Shown here: positions 59,064-64,000 of the stretch, piece after piece
How the letters are laid out: the number at the start of each line of letters is the position of its first letter
How positions within the stretch are numbered: position 1 is the first letter of the stretch
NCBI RefSeq assembly: GCF_011758805.1
Contig: NZ_JAANOW010000001.1
Location: forward strand, 3,100,001-3,164,000
Reading direction: 5' to 3'
Length of the DNA: 64,000 bases
From: Mycolicibacterium fluoranthenivorans
GTDB lineage: Bacteria; Actinomycetota; Actinomycetes; Mycobacteriales; Mycobacteriaceae
The notes under the pieces: model-generated
What the model was told of the DNA's origin: nothing
The model's database searches: none
The model's input: only the letters and a program-made list of their open reading frames with translations
Made by a program: the position numbers and the translations under genes

Positions 59064-60236
59064 ATGCTCCACGAGCCGATGATTCCCGACGTCCGCACCA
59101 TGTGGATGGTCGTCGCCACCACAGCGGTGTTGTTCGGAGTCCTCGAGGTGTGGGCGGGGTGTGCCGGGCGGCGCGACACCTCGATGGTGCTCTGGGGGTG
59201 TGCCAACCTCGCAGGCGGTTTGGGCGCCGGTCTGCTCAGCACTCAGGGTGTTCTTCCGTACGCGCTGTCCGAGGCCGTGGCGAACGGCTTCCTGGTTCTG
59301 GTCTGGGCCCTCATCTGGGCAGGCGGGCAGGCGTTCGCTGGGCGGCCGGTGCCTTGGGCGGCAGCCACCTCGGTACCGGTACTGGTGACCTTCGCCTGCC
59401 TTGTGGTGCCGCCGCTACCCACCGACATCGTGCTTCGCATCCATCTGACATCGCTGTCGATCGTCGGTTATCTCGTGCTCATCGCCGTCGACTCACTGCG
59501 CGCCGATCGGGCCGAACGCCTGATGACGCGCCGAGTGCTGGCCACCCTGGCCATCGTGTCCGTGTTGCCGGTGATCTGGCGATCGATCAGCGCTCAACTG
59601 CACGGCGCGCCATTCGAGTTGATGAAGAACACCGCCGATACGGCGATGCCGTTGGTGGGTCTTTTCGTGATGGCCATCGCGATCAATGTCTGTCTGCTGC
59701 TGATCGGGCGCGAGCGGCTGGGCAATCAACTGGCAGCGGCGGCCACCCACGACGGCCTCACCCGAACCCTCAACCGGTCCGGCTTCCTGCAGAGCGCGCG
59801 CCAAGCCGTGGACGAATACCAGCGCGGCTCCCGGCCGTGTTCGGTGATCGTGATGGATCTGGACGAGTTCAAATCGGTCAACGACCTCTACGGGCATGCC
59901 GGCGGTGATCGTCTACTCGTCGGATTCGCCGCGGTGGTCCGCGACAACCTGCGCGAGACCGACCTGATTGGCCGGATCGGCGGCGAAGAGTTCTGCGCGC
60001 TGCTGGTTGACATCGACGGTGCCGAGGCTGCCGTGATCTCCGAACGGATCCGAACCGCCTTCGCCGGAACAGAGTTCGTCCATGCCGGCGAGGCACTCAC
60101 CGCCACGGTGAGCATGGGTGTGGCGCAGATCGGGCTCGACGAGGAGCTCGCCGCGGCCATCCGACGAGCCGATCTGGCCATGTACCGGGCAAAGCGCGAC
60201 GGACGCGATGCCGTGGTCCGCGCCGACAAACGGTGA
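59064..60236 (+). CDS. Membrane-bound diguanylate cyclase
   Basis: 390 aa from the ATG at 59064; a GTG at 59040 overlapping the EamA gene is possible. About six membrane segments occupy residues 10-215, followed by a GGDEF domain: THDGLTRTLNRSGFL, VMDLDEFKSVNDLYGHAGGD and RIGGEEFCALL. The GGEEF active site is intact and an inhibitory RxxD site (RETD) lies five residues before it, so the enzyme should be active and product-inhibited by c-di-GMP. No EAL domain is attached. Confidence 0.92.
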   Translation: MLHEPMIPDVRTMWMVVATTAVLFGVLEVWAGCAGRRDTSMVLWGCANLAGGLGAGLLSTQGVLPYALSEAVANGFLVLVWALIWAGGQAFAGRPVPWAAATSVPVLVTFACLVVPPLPTDIVLRIHLTSLSIVGYLVLIAVDSLRADRAERLMTRRVLATLAIVSVLPVIWRSISAQLHGAPFELMKNTADTAMPLVGLFVMAIAINVCLLLIGRERLGNQLAAAATHDGLTRTLNRSGFLQSARQAVDEYQRGSRPCSVIVMDLDEFKSVNDLYGHAGGDRLLVGFAAVVRDNLRETDLIGRIGGEEFCALLVDIDGAEAAVISERIRTAFAGTEFVHAGEALTATVSMGVAQIGLDEELAAAIRRADLAMYRAKRDGRDAVVRADKR

Positions 60237-60258
60237 CCACGCGTCCGCGATCACCCTG

Positions 60259-61659
60259 ATGAGGCACAGTAAAGCGATGCGACGTGGCCTTGCGCGCCCC
60301 GGGAAGTGGGGGATCTCGGCCCGTTCGGCATTCGTCGCGGCCAGCGTGGTGTTCGTGGCCCTCGGCGTCACGGGGATGGTGCTCGCGGGGGTGCTCTACC
60401 GCTCGATGCTGAGCGAGGTCGACAATGCCGCCGCGGCCCGCGTTGCCCGGGCCGCCGCGGTGATCGCCGCCCGCGGCCCGGCGGCGCTGGATGCCGAACT
60501 GCTCGCCACCGACACCCGGGTACTGGCCGTGCAGGTCATCGGCGCCGATGGGACGGTGCTGCACCGCTCACCGGGCGCGCCGGGCACACCGTTGATCCCG
60601 GTCGGCGCAATCGATGCGGGCCCGCGGATCGGTATGCCCGAACATGATTCACCGTTCGGAGAGATCCGATTCAGTGCGCAGACCGTTGTCGGACCCGATG
60701 GGGCGCGTTATACCGTCGTCGTCGGTGAGGGCAGCCCACTGGTGCTCTCGACGGTGGGCACCGTGGTGACCGCCCTGGCGGTCGCCACGCCGGTGGTGAT
60801 CGCGGCATCGGCGGCGGCGACCTACCTATTGGTCCGCCGGTCCATGCGCTCGGTCGACGATATCCGCTCCCGGGTCGCCGCCATCACCACCTCCGATCTG
60901 TCCGGCCGGGTCCCGGTGCCCGACAGCAGAGACGAGATCGCCGCGCTCGCGCTCACGATGAACGAGATGCTGGCCCGGATCGAGGCCGGGCACGCGGCCC
61001 AGCAGCGGTTCGTCGGCGACGCCTCACACGAACTGCGCAGCCCCCTGGCCACCATCATCTCGGCGCTCGAGGTCGCCCAGGCGCACCCCGACCTGCTCAA
61101 TTCGGAACTCGCCGACCACACGCTGCTGCCCGAGGCGCACCGGATGGCCGGCCTCATCGACGACCTGCTGCTGCTGGCGCGGGCGGACGAGCGTGGGCCG
61201 GCCGCGAGGTTCGGCGATGTCGACCTCGACGATCTGGCCATCGAGGCCGCCCGGACCCTGCGCCGCACCACCTCGTTCGAGGTCCGTTGTGAGGTGGCAC
61301 CGACCAGGGTGACCGGCGATGCCGAGGCGCTGGCCCGGGTGCTGCGCAATCTGCTCGACAATGCCGCCCGGCACGCGGCGTCGATGATCGAGATCACCGT
61401 CGGCGCCCCGGCGACCGGCGGCGGTGCGGTGCTCACGGTCGGCGACGACGGTCCCGGCGTGCCCGAGCCCGATCGGCTACGCGTGTTCGACCGGTTCGTC
61501 CGGCTGGACGGGGACCGCTCGCGCAGTGCCGGCGGTTCCGGCCTCGGCCTGGCGATCGTGGCCGAAATCGTTGCCGCCCACCGCGGGCGGGTCTGGATCG
61601 AGGAACGCCCCGGCGGCGGTGCCCGGGTGCGGGTTCAGTTGCCGCCGACGACGCGGTAG
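60259..61659 (+). CDS. Sensor histidine kinase
   Basis: 466 aa from the ATG at 60259; a later ATG at 60277 is possible. Two membrane helices at about residues 22-45 and 155-180 enclose a short extracytoplasmic sensor region; a HAMP segment follows (RRSMRSVDDIRSRVAAI). The phosphoacceptor is in FVGDASHELRSPLATI, with N box LRNLLDNAARHA, G1 VGDDGPGVPE and G2 GGSGLGLAIV. It overlaps the convergent response regulator gene by 25 bases, and that regulator is its likely partner. Confidence 0.92.
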   Translation: MRHSKAMRRGLARPGKWGISARSAFVAASVVFVALGVTGMVLAGVLYRSMLSEVDNAAAARVARAAAVIAARGPAALDAELLATDTRVLAVQVIGADGTVLHRSPGAPGTPLIPVGAIDAGPRIGMPEHDSPFGEIRFSAQTVVGPDGARYTVVVGEGSPLVLSTVGTVVTALAVATPVVIAASAAATYLLVRRSMRSVDDIRSRVAAITTSDLSGRVPVPDSRDEIAALALTMNEMLARIEAGHAAQQRFVGDASHELRSPLATIISALEVAQAHPDLLNSELADHTLLPEAHRMAGLIDDLLLLARADERGPAARFGDVDLDDLAIEAARTLRRTTSFEVRCEVAPTRVTGDAEALARVLRNLLDNAARHAASMIEITVGAPATGGGAVLTVGDDGPGVPEPDRLRVFDRFVRLDGDRSRSAGGSGLGLAIVAEIVAAHRGRVWIEERPGGGARVRVQLPPTTR

Positions 61660-62309
61660 CCGACCCCGCGGACCGTCTCGATGGTGTTCGTGCCGAACGG
61701 GGTGTCGATCTTGCGGCGCAGGTAGCCGACATACACCTCGACCACGTTGTCCGGTCCGTCGTAGTGGGTGTCCCACACGTTGTGCAGCAACTCGGCCTTG
61801 GCCACGGCGACGTCCTTGTGGCGCATCAGATATTCGAGCAGGCCGTACTCCCTGGGGGTGAGCGCGATCGGCGTCTGTCCCCGTGACACCGACCGATGGA
61901 TCGGGTCCAGTGTCAGATCACCCGCGGTGATCAACGCCGGTCGCTGCGTCGCGCTGCGGCGCATCAGCGCCCGCAGTCGCGCGACCAGCACGATGAACGA
62001 GAACGGCTTGGTCAGATAGTCGTCGGCACCGAGTTCGAAGGCGTCCGTCTGGTCGTAGTCACCGTCCTTGGCGGTGAGCATCAAGACGGGTGTCCACACC
62101 TCCCGGGTGCGCAGCCGGCGCAGCACCTCGTAACCACTGAGACCGGGCAACATGATGTCCAGCACGATGACGTCGAACTGCTGCTCCGAGGCCAGCCGCA
62201 GCCCCTGTACTCCGTCGGCGGCTTCGGTCACCGTGCCACCCTCGGCGCGCAAGCCGGCACTCAGGGTGGACCGCAACCGGGCTTCGTCCTCGACGATCAG
62301 AAGTTTCAT
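61635..62309 (-). CDS. OmpR/PhoB-family response regulator
   Basis: 224 aa. Receiver: LLIVEDEARLRS, phosphorylated Asp in VIVLDIMLPGLSG (Asp 51), LTAKDGD and DDYLTKPF with Lys. DNA-binding winged helix with LTPREYGLLEYLMRH, DNVVEVYVGYLRRKI and TVRGVGYRVVG. It lies on the opposite strand to the kinase gene, tail to tail, an unusual arrangement for a cognate pair. Confidence 0.94.
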   Translation of the reverse strand: MKLLIVEDEARLRSTLSAGLRAEGGTVTEAADGVQGLRLASEQQFDVIVLDIMLPGLSGYEVLRRLRTREVWTPVLMLTAKDGDYDQTDAFELGADDYLTKPFSFIVLVARLRALMRRSATQRPALITAGDLTLDPIHRSVSRGQTPIALTPREYGLLEYLMRHKDVAVAKAELLHNVWDTHYDGPDNVVEVYVGYLRRKIDTPFGTNTIETVRGVGYRVVGGN

Positions 62310-62321
62310 GGCACTTCATGT

Positions 62322-63476
62322 CTACCTGTCCTTGGGCGGACGGGTTCGCAGGCGATAGCGGTCGCGCGCGTCCAGCGTGAGGGTGAGGTCGTCGATCAGG
62401 GGATCCAGGAACTGGGTGCGGTAATCGGAGTCACCGGCGGCGCGGGCCGCGATGTACATGAACGTCAGGGCGCCCAGGAACATGCTCGTCTGGATCAGGG
62501 CCTGCGGGATGGGCAGCGTCATCCCGAGGATCACGCCGTCGGCGGCGCCGTTACGCGTCCACTCCGACAGCAGTTTCGGGGTCAGCAGGATCAGTCCGAG
62601 CACTCCGAAGACGACCACGGTGACCACCGACACCGCCAGCACCTGCAGCACCTGGGACATCACCAGGACGAACACCACATTGATCCGCTCCAGCCGCGAC
62701 AGGTGCACCCGTTGTTCCGGGGCGGGCAGGCCGTGGAACGGCGTGCCGAGCAGCGCGCCGTCGACCTTCGGCGGGCGGGCCGGGGACAGCAGGATGGGCC
62801 GCACCCGCTCGACGGTCGCCGTGGTGATGAACGCGACCGCGATCGTGCCGAGGAACCCCAGCGCCAACCACATCCGGGGACGCGGGACATAGGCCGCCAT
62901 CAGCCACACGTAGGTGTTGAAGAACACCAGCACCGTCAACAGGATCACCGGGAGCGCCCGGGCCAGCAGACCGCCGATCTGCGCGAGGTTGTGCATCATC
63001 GCGCTCAGCGCCAACCCGAGGATGGACCCGATCCCGGTGGCCGTCAGCGCCAGGATCACCGCGAGGACGGCCGCCGTGACCAGCAGGTTGGGCACGATAT
63101 AGGGGGAGAGCCCGCCGAGGATGCTGCCGACCACACATACCAGCAGCGACACCACCGCGGCGACGGTGCGCCCGCGCAGGGTGGCGATCCGCGACACCCG
63201 CCACCCCACCGTCGCGGCGACCGGCAGCACCAGGACCAGCAGCACCAGGATGAACCACTCGTTGCGGCTGGGCTGGCCGTCGATGGTGATGGTGTGCTTG
63301 TGCGTGAGGGCGACGACGGCCATCGAGTTGGCCTGGAACACCGCCAGCACCGCGACCGCCGGGGCGCTGCGTTGCCAGAGATGACGGGCCAGCACGCCGG
63401 GGCGCAGCACGGTGGGCAGCCCACGTCGCAGAAACCAGCTGTGCGCCTCGACCAGGTCCAAACCCGCCTCCGTCAT
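62322..63476 (-). CDS. Polytopic membrane protein, unknown function
   Basis: 384 aa; its ATG overlaps the stop of the TetR-type gene upstream (ATGA). About nine or ten membrane segments: APAVAVLAVFQANSMAVVAL, EWFILVLLVLVLPVAATVG, VAAVVSLLVCVVGSILGG, LLVTAAVLAVILALTATGIG, and VLAVSVVTVVVFGVLGLILL among others. No transporter signature is recognised. The tight coupling to the TetR-like regulator suggests the two are a regulated unit. Confidence 0.8.
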   Translation of the reverse strand: MTEAGLDLVEAHSWFLRRGLPTVLRPGVLARHLWQRSAPAVAVLAVFQANSMAVVALTHKHTITIDGQPSRNEWFILVLLVLVLPVAATVGWRVSRIATLRGRTVAAVVSLLVCVVGSILGGLSPYIVPNLLVTAAVLAVILALTATGIGSILGLALSAMMHNLAQIGGLLARALPVILLTVLVFFNTYVWLMAAYVPRPRMWLALGFLGTIAVAFITTATVERVRPILLSPARPPKVDGALLGTPFHGLPAPEQRVHLSRLERINVVFVLVMSQVLQVLAVSVVTVVVFGVLGLILLTPKLLSEWTRNGAADGVILGMTLPIPQALIQTSMFLGALTFMYIAARAAGDSDYRTQFLDPLIDDLTLTLDARDRYRLRTRPPKDR

Positions 63477-64000
63477 TCCGCCGCCCGCACGATGCCGGCC
63501 AGATAGGTACGCACGTAGCTTTCGAACATCTCATCACCGCTGCGGCCTTCGGCGGCGGTCAGCGCCGCCCGCAGGGCCGGGTAGCCGACGCCGGGAGACG
63601 GGCCGGGCCCGCTGTCGGCGTAGTCGGCGGCGTTCTCGTTGAGGATCGCCGCGCCGATGGTCAACGCGGTCACCCCGTCGACGATCCGGACGTGCAGGTG
63701 CGCGGGCACGCCCGAGTCGGCGAGAAACCGGCAGATGTGCTCGTACTCGTCGAACATGTGCTCGCGCGGCATGAATCGGGCCAGTAGCGGGGCGCAGTGT
63801 GGGTGCGCGACGATGCGGTGACGCAACGCGACCGCCTGGGCCACCAGGTAATCGGTCCAGTCCGCGTCCGGCGGCAAGGCGCCGGGGGGCTCGGGCGTGG
63901 CGACCGCCCGGGCGACGGCGGCCAGCAGGGCGTCCCGGTCGGCGAAATAGTGATAGAGCGACGGCGCGCTGACGTGGAGGGCGGCGGCCACCTTGGGCAT
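63473..64000 (-). CDS. TetR-family regulator, N-terminus cut by window edge
   Basis: At least 175 codons; the reading frame stays open to the window end and the true start is probably a short distance beyond. The first residues visible, KVAAALHVSAPSLYHYFADR, are the recognition helix of a TetR helix-turn-helix, so only about 20-30 residues are missing. The C-terminal ligand domain has no recognisable signature. It likely controls the membrane-protein gene with which it overlaps. Confidence 0.88.
   Translation of the reverse strand: MPKVAAALHVSAPSLYHYFADRDALLAAVARAVATPEPPGALPPDADWTDYLVAQAVALRHRIVAHPHCAPLLARFMPREHMFDEYEHICRFLADSGVPAHLHVRIVDGVTALTIGAAILNENAADYADSGPGPSPGVGYPALRAALTAAEGRSGDEMFESYVRTYLAGIVRAAE

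Overview
The window is a high-G+C actinobacterial chromosome segment and is almost certainly mycobacterial, most likely an environmental Mycolicibacterium-type species. Several observations support this. The his and trp clusters, the M20 peptidase/PEBP/pyrD/lppL/uppP/mshC block, and the recB-like/trmI/lppK/mpa block follow gene orders known from Mycobacterium tuberculosis. There are mycothiol (mshC) and proteasome (mpa) genes, GTG/ATG starts with 4-bp ATGA or GTGA overlaps, and a 13E12-type HNH gene. No G+C value or database comparison was computed; gene order and sequences of M. tuberculosis are quoted from memory.

Layout. (1) 1-3525: 3' part of the histidine operon, hisB(end)-hisH-priA-impA-hisF-hisI. 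(2) 3591-9981: a variable stretch between hisI and bcpB, with a small secreted protein, a probable type II restriction-modification pair, an ABC ATPase with a GntR regulator, and an isopropylmalate synthase homologue. The last has a leucine attenuator leader but lacks the C-terminal allosteric domain. (3) 9517-16764: bcpB, then trpE-membrane protein-trpC-trpB-trpA-lgt. There is no trpF, so PriA must serve both pathways unless trpF lies elsewhere. (4) 16798-18294: a 13E12/DUF222 HNH gene with two perfect DnaA boxes at its 5' side. (5) 18323-27654: a nitrate/nitrite assimilation block: nirBD with an unknown small gene, a NarK-type transporter, a giant nitrate reductase fused to a CysJ-like flavin reductase, and a 66-aa protein behind a near-perfect GlnR box. 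(6) 27745-39502: tRNA-Leu(GAG), then the syntenic M20 peptidase to PAC2 block, including pyrD, lppL, uppP, cysQ and mshC. (7) 39503-47511: the metH locus, then HAD phosphatase, glcP-like sugar porter, pth2-like gene, hisE and hisG. (8) 47555-56523: DUF4126 protein, mercuric-reductase-like flavoprotein, an ArsR-controlled operon, thioesterase, RecB-like nuclease, trmI, lppK, an MTB12-like antigen and mpa. (9) 56534-64000: an unknown gene behind mpa, LysR/EamA, a diguanylate cyclase, a two-component pair arranged tail to tail, a membrane protein and a truncated TetR gene.

The most noteworthy region is the metH locus. Between the PAC2 gene and the intact metH lies a frameshifted, deleted remnant of another metH 5' end, recognisable by a second homocysteine-domain motif (DGAMGT). 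Immediately after it comes an S-adenosylhomocysteine (SAH) riboswitch whose pseudoknot strand overlaps the anti-Shine-Dalgarno strand of a hairpin over the metH ribosome binding site. The simplest reading is that the resident metH was replaced by a xenologous metH that brought its own SAH-activated translational switch.

The nitrogen block looks like a GlnR regulon, with AC-n9-AC boxes at 21561 and 27386. The his, trp, leu and met genes make the window rich in amino-acid biosynthesis under different control modes: leader-peptide attenuation at leuA and a riboswitch at metH.
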